Assembly (NCBI GenBank): GCA_029062005.1 | Contig: JAIDQZ010000007.1 | Span: forward strand, 1-64,000 | Origin: Muribaculaceae bacterium | GTDB lineage: Bacteria; Bacteroidota; Bacteroidia; Bacteroidales; Muribaculaceae | Reading direction: 5' to 3' | DNA length: 64,000 bases | Shown here: in pieces, positions 41,093 to 49,188 of the stretch | Position numbering within the stretch: position 1 is the first letter of the stretch | Layout: each line of letters opens with the position of its first letter | Translations under genes and position numbers: made by a program | The notes under the pieces: model-generated | What the model was told of the DNA's origin: nothing | The model's input: only the letters and a program-made list of their open reading frames with translations | The model's database searches: none

Positions 41093-41147
41093 CTAGAACC
41101 CCCCAAGCCTCTTAACAATGCTCAAATGTGGGGGTCGTTTTATTTTA
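41093..41147 (+). ncRNA. candidate short (about 55 nt) noncoding RNA
   Basis: Just after a strong promoter; ACCCCC (41098-41103) pairs with GGGGGT (41130-41135), followed by cgttttatttta. Confidence 0.45.
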
Positions 41148-41306
41148 TGCACATCTTGCCTATTGTTAATCTACTCAAAGATCGCTGAGTGAGTTAAATA
41201 TAAAATTTTCATTTGTATCCACTAATGTTCACAAGTAAGGACACACCCAATTTTTGTTTTTTCAAGATTTGAGGCTCTGAATAGTAAAATTTAGAAAATA
41301 TTTTAG

Positions 41307-41314
41307 TATATTTG
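41307..41314 (+). promoter_or_regulatory. -7 box TATATTTG of candidate structured RNA
   Basis: TATATTTG followed by caacg; no clear -33 TTTG at N20. Confidence 0.5.
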
Positions 41315-41319
41315 CAACG

Positions 41320-41625
41320 TATATCGTCCGCAGAGACCCGATGTGGATCTTGGGACGGGATGCAAAGACATATAGAAAGCGATACTTAGCGCACTTCTTG
41401 ATTGTTTGAAACTTCGCAACTTTCATTGATCCATCAAGAATGCAGCAACGGAAGATGCTTATGTGGATATGTAATATCATGACTGACTATAATACTGGAG
41501 TATTATGTCGGTATGTTTGCATATTTGCGTGAGGCCTCTGCATCGTTGCTCGTTCAATGGATCAGGGCAATGCGAAGGCCTCAAACAATAGAACGGGCAA
41601 CAAGTACAGACCTTGCGCTTTTTTT
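41320..41625 (+). ncRNA. candidate structured RNA (about 300 nt) ending in a terminator, upstream of immunity-like ORFs
   Basis: Stems readable: 41395-41402/41433-41440 (ttcttgat/atcaagaa), 41485-41509 (gac-ataatac/gtattat-gtc), 41527-41534/41611-41618 (gcgtgagg/ccttgcgc, two wobbles), 41545-41555/41591-41601 (gttgctcgttc/gaacgggcaac), then TTTTTTT. Confidence 0.55.
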
Positions 41626-41674
41626 GTAATAATATAAAATGCTCAAGAGAAGGTCCTGAAGCATCTAAGATGAA

Positions 41675-42061
41675 ATGCAAATCTACAAAAAATCTTTTAT
41701 CTTTGAAGCAAACCGCTTTGAGGAATACCAAGATGGTCGTTGTATTAGTAGTGGACCGTGTAAAACTTCTGTAATAGCAAAAGTCTTAAATGATGAATGC
41801 ATCGGAATGATGCTTAAAGGAGATATTTCAGTCAATATAAACGGCCAATTCGGCTTACCCATCTTCGGATCACAGTATGGTGATGTTCTAATTGACAGGG
41901 TTCAATACGGAAGGATTCCTGAGTCTATGAGTTGGCACGACTCTAATGAACCCGTTGTATGTAATATTTTTAATAATATGACATGTGTTAGATTCGCCAT
42001 GATGTCACCTCTTAGAATAGTTGAATTTCATGGTCAGTTTACTGACATACAAGATTTATAA
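41675..42061 (+). CDS. small protein of unknown function (immunity-like cargo)
   Basis: Intact 128-aa ORF after the RNA terminator; no recognised family. Confidence 0.6.
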   Translation: MQIYKKSFIFEANRFEEYQDGRCISSGPCKTSVIAKVLNDECIGMMLKGDISVNINGQFGLPIFGSQYGDVLIDRVQYGRIPESMSWHDSNEPVVCNIFNNMTCVRFAMMSPLRIVEFHGQFTDIQDL

Positions 42062-42069
42062 AAATCATT

Positions 42070-42474
42070 ATGGCTGAAGGAATTAATATGGGACGCAGAA
42101 GTCCATGGTCAAAAGAATATCTTAAATCATTGTATACCAAAGTTGATTCTTACTGTAAGATTGCTACCTTATATGCATTGAAAACAGAAGGACAACAAGT
42201 TGCAAAGGAAACGATGGCTGCATATAATATGTTCAAATATCCGGTCGTATATGTCTTCATTCATTACCATTTTGGCAAATTTGAAGATTTAGAAATGCAA
42301 GGAAACGATATATCTTCGTACATGATGTATCTATCTATGGTAAAATATTTTACACAAGGAATGATGGAAGGCATGTTAGAGCAAACGGTGTTTGACTTTG
42401 ATAAGAAAAACGAGATAGCTCCGGCTTTAGTAGAGATATGCAAGGAAGTTATCTTTATTGAGGAGAATTATTAA
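42070..42474 (+). CDS. small protein of unknown function (immunity-like cargo)
   Basis: Intact 134-aa ORF 8 bp after the previous one; helical, no recognised family. Confidence 0.6.
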   Translation: MAEGINMGRRSPWSKEYLKSLYTKVDSYCKIATLYALKTEGQQVAKETMAAYNMFKYPVVYVFIHYHFGKFEDLEMQGNDISSYMMYLSMVKYFTQGMMEGMLEQTVFDFDKKNEIAPALVEICKEVIFIEENY

Positions 42475-42523
42475 TACCTATAATGGTAATGGCAAGTTAT
42501 TCTTACACATAAGAAAAGGATTT

Positions 42524-42754
42524 ATGCATAGCAGAATTGGATGGTATTTCACATGAAACCTAATAGCCATAATTATTAGATATTCAATTGATTGTGATTG
42601 TCAAGGTTATCAAATTGAACAGTTTGAAGACAATCGTAAATTATTTGTATGGATATTTGATGATCCAGTTCTTAAAGGAAAATGTTATCTGGAACTTGAC
42701 CGTAATGGACTAGAAGCATCCAAGATTTTTTTACTCACTTGGTATCAATTATGA
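42524..42754 (+). pseudogene. small ORF with in-frame TGA at 42554; likely decayed gene
   Basis: Frame reads MHSRIGWYFT*NLIAIIIRYSIDCDCQGYQIEQFEDNRKLFVWIFDDPVLKGKCYLELDRNGLEASKIFLLTWYQL*; its stop overlaps the next ATG (ATGA). Confidence 0.5.
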
Positions 42755-43338
42755 TTGAAACATCTTTAATTAGACTTGAAGACGCCGTTCAAAATGGGCA
42801 AACACTTTCAGCAGGGTCGAAAGTTATACTACCTATAGGCGAGGAAGCCGAAATATACGGCTTCATTTCAACAGTGTATAACATGTTTGGTACAGGTATA
42901 GACATGCCTCCATTGGGAGAATGTCAGGTATTCTCAAACAGAGTGATATTTTATTTGGATAAACAGCTACATTCATTTCCAATATTAACTAGTGTTTGTA
43001 AAGCATCGGAAAAAAGATATGGAGTTTACTTACTGTATAATCCAAGATATTTAAATTTACCTCCTTCTGATTGGAGTAGGAAATATTATGAATATACTAT
43101 GTGCAGAGAAAATCCGCATCCCAAGGCATTCAAAATCGAAGGTGTTAAAATAGAAGACTCTGTAGCATATTATTACCCTAATGACTATGATTTGTATTTT
43201 GAATCAAGATCGAAATTCCGTGCAATAGGATCTGGATTTGTTGTAATAACAAGACGAGTCTCGAAACCATCAGAGAATATAAAATATGAAATATTCGATT
43301 CTCATAGTGTTTTGATAGAACGAAATCAAGAAGGATGA
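42751..43338 (+). CDS. small protein of unknown function (immunity-like cargo)
   Basis: MIETSLIRLEDAVQNGQTLSAGSKVILPIGEEAEIYG; track starts at TTG 42739, ATG 42751 preferred. Confidence 0.65.
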   Translation: MIETSLIRLEDAVQNGQTLSAGSKVILPIGEEAEIYGFISTVYNMFGTGIDMPPLGECQVFSNRVIFYLDKQLHSFPILTSVCKASEKRYGVYLLYNPRYLNLPPSDWSRKYYEYTMCRENPHPKAFKIEGVKIEDSVAYYYPNDYDLYFESRSKFRAIGSGFVVITRRVSKPSENIKYEIFDSHSVLIERNQEG

Positions 43339-43772
43339 TTACTTGTCTCTTTAAGTCTATCGGAGATCAATTCAATTTCGGTAGATATAATCAACTCAGT
43401 TTAGCTGATGTATTGGATATTAATCCGTCTTATTTAAGTTGGTGTGTTAAATATTGCACTGGGGTAATTTTTCAATTACATGACGATGCTTTAGAAGAGA
43501 TCAAAATTGTATACCCCCATTTCATAATGGATGCTCTTTTTGAAAATAAGAGGATTTGGCACCTCTCTCGAAATGATTATGAGTATTCCGATGCGGATTA
43601 TTATGACGTTGAAGTACAATTTGATAATGAGTATGATGATATGATTTATAAAAACACTCACACCTATGACAGGTATTCAGGTTCTTGGGCTCAAGATATC
43701 GAGGGCTACTCAGATGACGACATAGATATAATCTTTGATGAAGATCCAAGAGCTTATTGGAATATAGATTAA
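43335..43772 (+). CDS. acidic small protein with ExoX-C-terminal-like motif
   Basis: FGRYNQLSLADVLDINPSYLSWCVKY resembles the small FGKYKG..I..V...DPSYL.WC domain; acidic tail YSDDDIDIIFDEDPRAYW. Start overlaps the previous stop (ATGA). Confidence 0.6.
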   Translation: MITCLFKSIGDQFNFGRYNQLSLADVLDINPSYLSWCVKYCTGVIFQLHDDALEEIKIVYPHFIMDALFENKRIWHLSRNDYEYSDADYYDVEVQFDNEYDDMIYKNTHTYDRYSGSWAQDIEGYSDDDIDIIFDEDPRAYWNID

Positions 43773-44001
43773 ATTGTGGTGAATAATCAGCTATTTGTAA
43801 GTTTCATTATGGTGATTATTGTGTATTTAAGAAAAATTTATTAAATTAGCGTCAGAAAATTTATCCGGGGGCAAGAACTTACTTCTATCCAAATCAAAGA
43901 GATAATCGAAGTTTATTATTAGTTTTCAGGGAAAGCCTATTGTCATAGACCGCAAAGTTTTGACCGCCCCGATATTTGAAAACAATTAACAACTAAGAGG
44001 T

Positions 44002-44427
44002 ATGAGTATGAAAAATCTTTTAAAAGCGATTCTGTCGGTGTTGGTTGTCATGGTGGCAGGATGCACCAAAGATGAAAGTTCGGAAAATTCGACTCTCAAT
44101 GGAGTTTCCTTTTCCTTTGTGTTTGAAGCAATTGCTAATACATCTGAAAATAATTTTCAACAAGAAAATCTGCCTGTCTGGCTTCTTGATTTTGTTCTCA
44201 ATTTGAAGCAAGATGACATACAAGATGTGGCAGCATTTCGGGCAAGATGGAGAGGTGAGGATATATATTATGTATACGATAGTTACTCCTCTTGTCTCCT
44301 ATGTAACACTTTCAAGTCAGACGGCGAGAAATTCGGTACGTCGAATAATGACTTTTTTGAATTCTGGAATTCTGCGCCAAATTGGGAACTGATCTATCTA
44401 AGTAAAAGTAAAATTCATGACCTTTGA
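44002..44427 (+). CDS. small lipoprotein of unknown function
   Basis: Lipobox VVMVAGC; 141 aa. Confidence 0.65.
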   Translation: MSMKNLLKAILSVLVVMVAGCTKDESSENSTLNGVSFSFVFEAIANTSENNFQQENLPVWLLDFVLNLKQDDIQDVAAFRARWRGEDIYYVYDSYSSCLLCNTFKSDGEKFGTSNNDFFEFWNSAPNWELIYLSKSKIHDL

Positions 44428-44650
44428 AAAAGTTTTTGTTAATCATATTGTTATCATTGGGCGGCGTTTGTGCGCATAGCCAAAGGTATGCAATACGGAT
44501 TTTGAATATCCGATAAAACCCGAAGATGCAAAATGGGGAGAGATTAGTTCAGGAGCCTTTATGATTGATTCCGGCATGTTGTGTTTAATCAGGCTAAAGA
44601 TATATTCGATATATCGGGAGGTGAGAGGATTTAAGACATTCCATTTATAA
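44424..44650 (+). pseudogene. frameshifted secreted-protein remnant
   Basis: Frame 1 gives KKFLLIILLSLGGVCAHSQRYA; another frame continues CNTDFEYPIKPEDAKWGEISSGAFMIDSG...; the join falls near 44490. Confidence 0.55.
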
Positions 44651-44688
44651 ATCAGTCGGGCAAATATTAAGCAAACTAAGAAATAGCA

Positions 44689-44726
44689 AAAGCGTAATTA
44701 ATCGAATATTCGATTAATTACGCTTT
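44689..44726. terminator. perfect 38-nt palindrome, terminator of tRNA-Arg
   Basis: aaagcgtaattaatcgaat / attcgattaattacgcttt. Confidence 0.75.
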
Positions 44727-44734
44727 AGTTTTAG

Positions 44735-44808
44735 TGATCCGGTTGGGATTCGAACCCAAGACCCACAGCTTAGAAGGCTGTTGCTCTATCCAGCTGAGCT
44801 ACCGGACC
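44735..44808 (-). tRNA. tRNA-Arg(TCT)
   Basis: GGTCCGGTAGCTCAGCTGGATAGAGCAACAGCCTTCTAAGCTGTGGGTCTTGGGTTCGAATCCCAACCGGATCA; anticodon TCT. Confidence 0.97.
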
Positions 44809-44873
44809 TGACCATTGTACTTTGCAAAAAAACGAATGCGGGATTTACTCCACTGCGTTTCTTTTTCCGAGTG

Positions 44874-44905
44874 CAAAGTTAGTCAGAATTTTGTAACTTT
44901 CCAAA
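44874..44905 (-). promoter_or_regulatory. promoter of tRNA-Arg
   Basis: Minus strand TTTG-N20-TAACTTTG. Confidence 0.75.
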
Positions 44906-45072
44906 TGATTTGCAAAGTTTATTGTAAAAACATTTCAAAAGAGAGATAAATGCTCCATGCAACCAATCTCCACAAACTAAACACCTCCTTTATGCGTTTT
45001 ATTTTTGAAGGTCGGATATTCGACACTTCAGACTTTTAGAAATATGAAACATTAGAAAAACAAATTTTAATT

Positions 45073-45663
45073 ATGGATAAACTTAGTTATGCCTGGGGTG
45101 TGCTTATGGGCAAGCAGCTCAAGGCTATGGGTGTCGGGACCCTTGATTCCGAAGCATTCAAGGATGGTGTAAAGGTTGCGTTCGATGGCGGTACTCCGGA
45201 AGTCCCGGAAGAGGAATGCCAGAAAATGATCAATGAATACCTTATGGACCTTCAGCAAAAGGCAGAGGCAGCCGCAAAAGAAGCCGGAACTAAGTTCCTT
45301 GCTGAGAACAAGAGCCGCGAAGGCGTTAAAGAGACTCCTTCCGGACTGCAGTATGTGGTAGAAAAAGAAGGCGAGGGCGCTCAGCCTACCGCCACCGATG
45401 AGGTAACTGTGCATTACACAGGTCGTCTCCTCGACGGAACCGTGTTTGACTCTTCTGTAAGCCGCGGCGAACCTGCCACATTCCCGTTGAACCGTGTCAT
45501 ACCCGGTTGGACAGAGGGCGTACAGCTTATGAAGGAGGGTGCAAAATATACATTCTTCATCCCGAGCGACCTCGCTTACGGCGCTCAGGGTGTGCCTAAT
45601 GCAATACCCCCTCATTCAACCCTTATCTTTGATGTCGAGCTCATCAAGGTAGTAAAGAAATAA
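45073..45663 (+). CDS. FKBP-type peptidyl-prolyl cis-trans isomerase without obvious signal peptide
   Basis: [60 protein letters not shown]. Confidence 0.95.
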   Translation: MDKLSYAWGVLMGKQLKAMGVGTLDSEAFKDGVKVAFDGGTPEVPEEECQKMINEYLMDLQQKAEAAAKEAGTKFLAENKSREGVKETPSGLQYVVEKEGEGAQPTATDEVTVHYTGRLLDGTVFDSSVSRGEPATFPLNRVIPGWTEGVQLMKEGAKYTFFIPSDLAYGAQGVPNAIPPHSTLIFDVELIKVVKK

Positions 45664-45680
45664 ACAATCATATAGTAATA

Positions 45681-46268
45681 ATGAAAAAAACTTTAAGAAC
45701 AGCGATTGCCGTCCTTGGTGTGGCGGCAACCGCTCTTTGTGTTGCTTCCTGCGGGAAGCAGAAACCATCTTCTGCTGACTCTGCAACAGTAGATTCTCTC
45801 GTAGGAGAAGTCATGCAGGCGCAGCAAGACAGTGCGGAAGAGGCTCAGGCAGTAGCGGCTGAAGACAATATCATGGAAGCCCGCAATATGTCAGACTACA
45901 CAGCTGACTTCTTCAAAGGGAACTCCGGATATAAGACCACTCCCTCAGGTCTTAAATACGTAACAGTGGTAGAAGGCACAGGAGCTTCACCCAAAGCCAC
46001 AGACATTGTGACCGTGCACTATACCGGCAGACTCCTTGACGGCACAGTGTTTGACTCATCTGTAGAGCGCGGTGAACCCACATCCTTCCCTCTGCAGGCT
46101 GTAATCAAGGGATGGACAGAAGGTCTTCAGCTCATGAAGACAGGAGGAAAGACGGTCTTCTATATTCCGAGCAACCTTGCATATGGTGAGATGGGAACTC
46201 CCGGTGGCCCTATCGGTCCTAATTCAGACCTCATTTTCGAAGTAGAACTTATTAACATCGGGCAGTGA
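45681..46268 (+). CDS. FKBP-type peptidyl-prolyl cis-trans isomerase, lipoprotein
   Basis: Lipobox [49 protein letters not shown]. Confidence 0.95.
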   Translation: MKKTLRTAIAVLGVAATALCVASCGKQKPSSADSATVDSLVGEVMQAQQDSAEEAQAVAAEDNIMEARNMSDYTADFFKGNSGYKTTPSGLKYVTVVEGTGASPKATDIVTVHYTGRLLDGTVFDSSVERGEPTSFPLQAVIKGWTEGLQLMKTGGKTVFYIPSNLAYGEMGTPGGPIGPNSDLIFEVELINIGQ

Positions 46269-46804
46269 TGAAATCATTCAGATTTATTTCAGCGGTTGCT
46301 GCTTTGGCAGTCTTTGTGCCGGTCTTCACAAGCTGTGACAAGGATAACAATGATGAAGACGAACCTTCTGCCGGAGATGATAACAACGTAGAAGTTGTGG
46401 ATAATTTAGCGGGTACATATTCCGGTTCTATGGATTATTCTGTAGGCAATATGGGGGCAGGAACCATTACGGGTGAATATGAACTTACAATCATTGAAGA
46501 TGAATCTGACAAAGACAATGTGACAGTTGTGATTCCTTCATGCTCGTTTGTACCTCCTATCCCAAATGCCCAGCAGTTTACCATTCCCGAACTGACTGTA
46601 ACTGATGTGGATGTGACCACAGATGGGGAAGAATACACCTTAGAGAAGGACTCATTCACTATTTCTATCGAAGAAAAGGACTACAAAGGCAACAAACTCA
46701 CAGGGACCGTCAAGGGAACAGAAATCAATATCAGGTATCAGCTCACCCCAGGCGGAATGCCATGGCCTATTGTCTTCACGTTTAGCGGAACCATCAACAA
46801 GTAA
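46268..46804 (+). CDS. calycin-like lipoprotein
   Basis: Lipobox PVFTSC; YSGSMDYSVGNMGAGTITGEYELTIIEDESDKDNVTVVI; ATG overlaps the FKBP stop (TGATG). Track start 46265 is GTG. Confidence 0.65.
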   Translation: MKSFRFISAVAALAVFVPVFTSCDKDNNDEDEPSAGDDNNVEVVDNLAGTYSGSMDYSVGNMGAGTITGEYELTIIEDESDKDNVTVVIPSCSFVPPIPNAQQFTIPELTVTDVDVTTDGEEYTLEKDSFTISIEEKDYKGNKLTGTVKGTEINIRYQLTPGGMPWPIVFTFSGTINK

Positions 46805-48685
46805 TTGGCACTCTGGGGAGTAATAATGGCATTATTGGCAGGGAGCGGCGTCAATGGCGCTGCTCCCGACCTTGTAGTGTCTACCCCCGACACGATTGAA
46901 ACCTTGGTGGTGACTGCCACCCGTACACCCAAGCTTCTTAAAGATATTCCTGTGGTGACACGCATAATCACGTCTACCGATATCGAAAGAAGTGGTCGAC
47001 CTGATATCGGGGCTCTTCTTGAACAACAGGTGCCGGGAGTGGAATTTTCACTCGGCATGGCACAAAATCCCCAGATCAATATATCAGGATTCGGAGGGGG
47101 AGGCATATTATTTCTGCTTGATGGGGAACGTCTGGCAGGCGAAACACTTGACAACCCGGACTATTCCCGACTCAACCTGCAGAATGTGGGAAGAGTGGAG
47201 ATTGTCAAAGGTGCAGCTTCATCACTTTACGGTTCAAACGCCACCGGAGGCGTAGTGAACATAATCTCCCGGACACCTGAAAAAGGTTTCCACATGCAGC
47301 TTAACGCCCGTTATGGCTCCCACTCCCTGCAAAGCTATGGTGCACTTGCCTCATATCGGAAAGGGAAGATAACCAATTCCCTTGACGCGCGCTATGATTC
47401 ACAGGGAGAATATAAATTTCCAAATTTCGGAGACTTCAACAGATCTTATGCCACTCAAAGCTGGAATATACGAGACCGAGCCACAATCACACTCAGCGAC
47501 GATGCCTACATCACAGCCCGGGCCGGATATTACTGGAGACAACGCAACAGCACAAACGTCACGCACGACCGATACAGCGACATTTCTACAGGTATTTCAG
47601 GACGGTGGAAAGACTTCTCTATCAAATACTCCTTTGATACCTACGACAAGTACGACTATGAGATAGCCACAAAAGAGCAGATCCGCGACTACCGCAACCG
47701 GCAAAATTCAATTCACTTACAATATTCACACGAGTTCGGAAAAACAGGAATACTCACAGCCGGCGGTGACTGGCTCCACGACTATCTGATGAGCTACGAG
47801 TTCGGTAGCGCAAGCCATACCCAGACCAACCTGGATGCATACCTTCAATGGGACTGGCATCCGGAAAACCACATATGGATCGTTCCCGGACTCAGATACG
47901 ACCGGTTTTCCGCTTCACATGCCAACCGTGTGTCGCCAAAACTGAGCATGATGTGGCGTCCCGGAAAAGGACATTGTGCACTCCGACTCAACTATGCCGC
48001 AGGATTCAGAGCACCTAACCTTAAAGAGCTGTTTATGGATTTCGACATGGCGGGTATATTCCACATATACGGCAATCCGGATCTTAAGTCCGAGACGAGC
48101 CACAACCTGAGCGTATCGGCTGAATATCTCAAAGGGAATAAAAGTCTTACTGTCATGGCTTTCCACAATATTGTAGACAACCGCATAGCCTATCTATGGA
48201 ACGACTCGCTCATGGGGCAGCAGTATATAAACATCAAACGAGTCCTGATAAGCGGTGTAGATCTTTCGCTGATGAAATCATTTGATTTCGGACTTACTAT
48301 CAATGGAGAATATGTCTTCACGTATGAAAAATACACAAAAGGAGATATACGAGCCAACCCCACACGTCCTCATGCACTGACTCTGAAAACCGATTACACG
48401 CATCTCTGGAAACCGAACTGGCGATTTACAGCCACTGCCAATTTCAAATGGCTCTCAGCCGTGACAGGAGACATAATGCCGATGTTCTCACAGGTAGCAG
48501 TCCGCTCCCAACGCTATCCGGCCTACTCCATGCTCGGACTCAGCCTGAGTCAGACTTTTCCGAAAGATATCACACTCGGGGTTAACATTGACAACATTCT
48601 CAACTATATTCCGGAATATTATTACTACAATTCCCCGCTCACGACCGGAATCGGCGGAAGCATTTCCATTTCGTGGAAGATGTAA
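46805..48685 (+). CDS. TonB-dependent receptor
   Basis: Plug VTATRTPKLLKDIPVVTRIITSTDIERSG, VEIVKGAASSLYGSNATGGVVNI; barrel; ends in aromatic-rich strand. ATG 46826 is an alternative start. Confidence 0.96.
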   Translation: MALWGVIMALLAGSGVNGAAPDLVVSTPDTIETLVVTATRTPKLLKDIPVVTRIITSTDIERSGRPDIGALLEQQVPGVEFSLGMAQNPQINISGFGGGGILFLLDGERLAGETLDNPDYSRLNLQNVGRVEIVKGAASSLYGSNATGGVVNIISRTPEKGFHMQLNARYGSHSLQSYGALASYRKGKITNSLDARYDSQGEYKFPNFGDFNRSYATQSWNIRDRATITLSDDAYITARAGYYWRQRNSTNVTHDRYSDISTGISGRWKDFSIKYSFDTYDKYDYEIATKEQIRDYRNRQNSIHLQYSHEFGKTGILTAGGDWLHDYLMSYEFGSASHTQTNLDAYLQWDWHPENHIWIVPGLRYDRFSASHANRVSPKLSMMWRPGKGHCALRLNYAAGFRAPNLKELFMDFDMAGIFHIYGNPDLKSETSHNLSVSAEYLKGNKSLTVMAFHNIVDNRIAYLWNDSLMGQQYINIKRVLISGVDLSLMKSFDFGLTINGEYVFTYEKYTKGDIRANPTRPHALTLKTDYTHLWKPNWRFTATANFKWLSAVTGDIMPMFSQVAVRSQRYPAYSMLGLSLSQTFPKDITLGVNIDNILNYIPEYYYYNSPLTTGIGGSISISWKM

Positions 48686-48763
48686 CCTTTTACGCTTACA
48701 GTTGTCTAAATAATAGATCAGGATGGATAACTGATGTAAATATAACTATAAACACCTACCGAT

Positions 48764-49129
48764 ATGAAAAAATACCTGTCAATAATCGCGGCGCTTGCTT
48801 TAGCAGTACCGGCTATGGCTCAGTCAGATACTATTCCGGCAAGCTTCCCGGGAGGAGAAAAAGCTCTTTCATCATACATCAATAAGAACCTGAAATATCC
48901 GCAACCTTCCATCAACAACGGCATTGAAGGCGTGGTACAGGTCAAGTTTCTCGTAAAGTCAGACGGTGCACTTGACAAACTCTCGATCGTACGTCTTGTT
49001 GACCCGGATCTGGAGGCTGAGGCAATACGTCTTGTAAAAGGGATGCCTGCATGGATTCCGGCGACAGTGAATGAAAAGCCAATCGACAGCGAATCGTCTG
49101 TAAAGATTACATTTACACTTCCGGAATAA
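48764..49129 (+). CDS. small TonB C-terminal-domain protein
   Basis: FPGGEKALSSYINKNLKYPQPSINNGIEGVVQVKFLVKSDGALDKLSIVR. Confidence 0.88.
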   Translation: MKKYLSIIAALALAVPAMAQSDTIPASFPGGEKALSSYINKNLKYPQPSINNGIEGVVQVKFLVKSDGALDKLSIVRLVDPDLEAEAIRLVKGMPAWIPATVNEKPIDSESSVKITFTLPE

Positions 49130-49188
49130 GAGGGCATACTACATGCAGCAGCATGCCCGATCCAGAACATTATTTAATTTGCAACTGA

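Noticed and set aside
41477-41731. 84-aa minus-strand ORF over the structured RNA
   Set aside because: Cys-rich, no family, and overlaps the readable stems and the 41675 CDS start; probably chance.
42524-42754. In-frame TGA read as selenocysteine/recoding
   Set aside because: No SECIS-like element seen and Bacteroidales rarely use Sec; simple gene decay is more likely.
40440-44810. Island considered as prophage or integrative element
   Set aside because: No integrase, capsid, tail, mobilisation or relaxase gene, and no visible att direct repeat of the tRNA-Arg 3' end on the far side.
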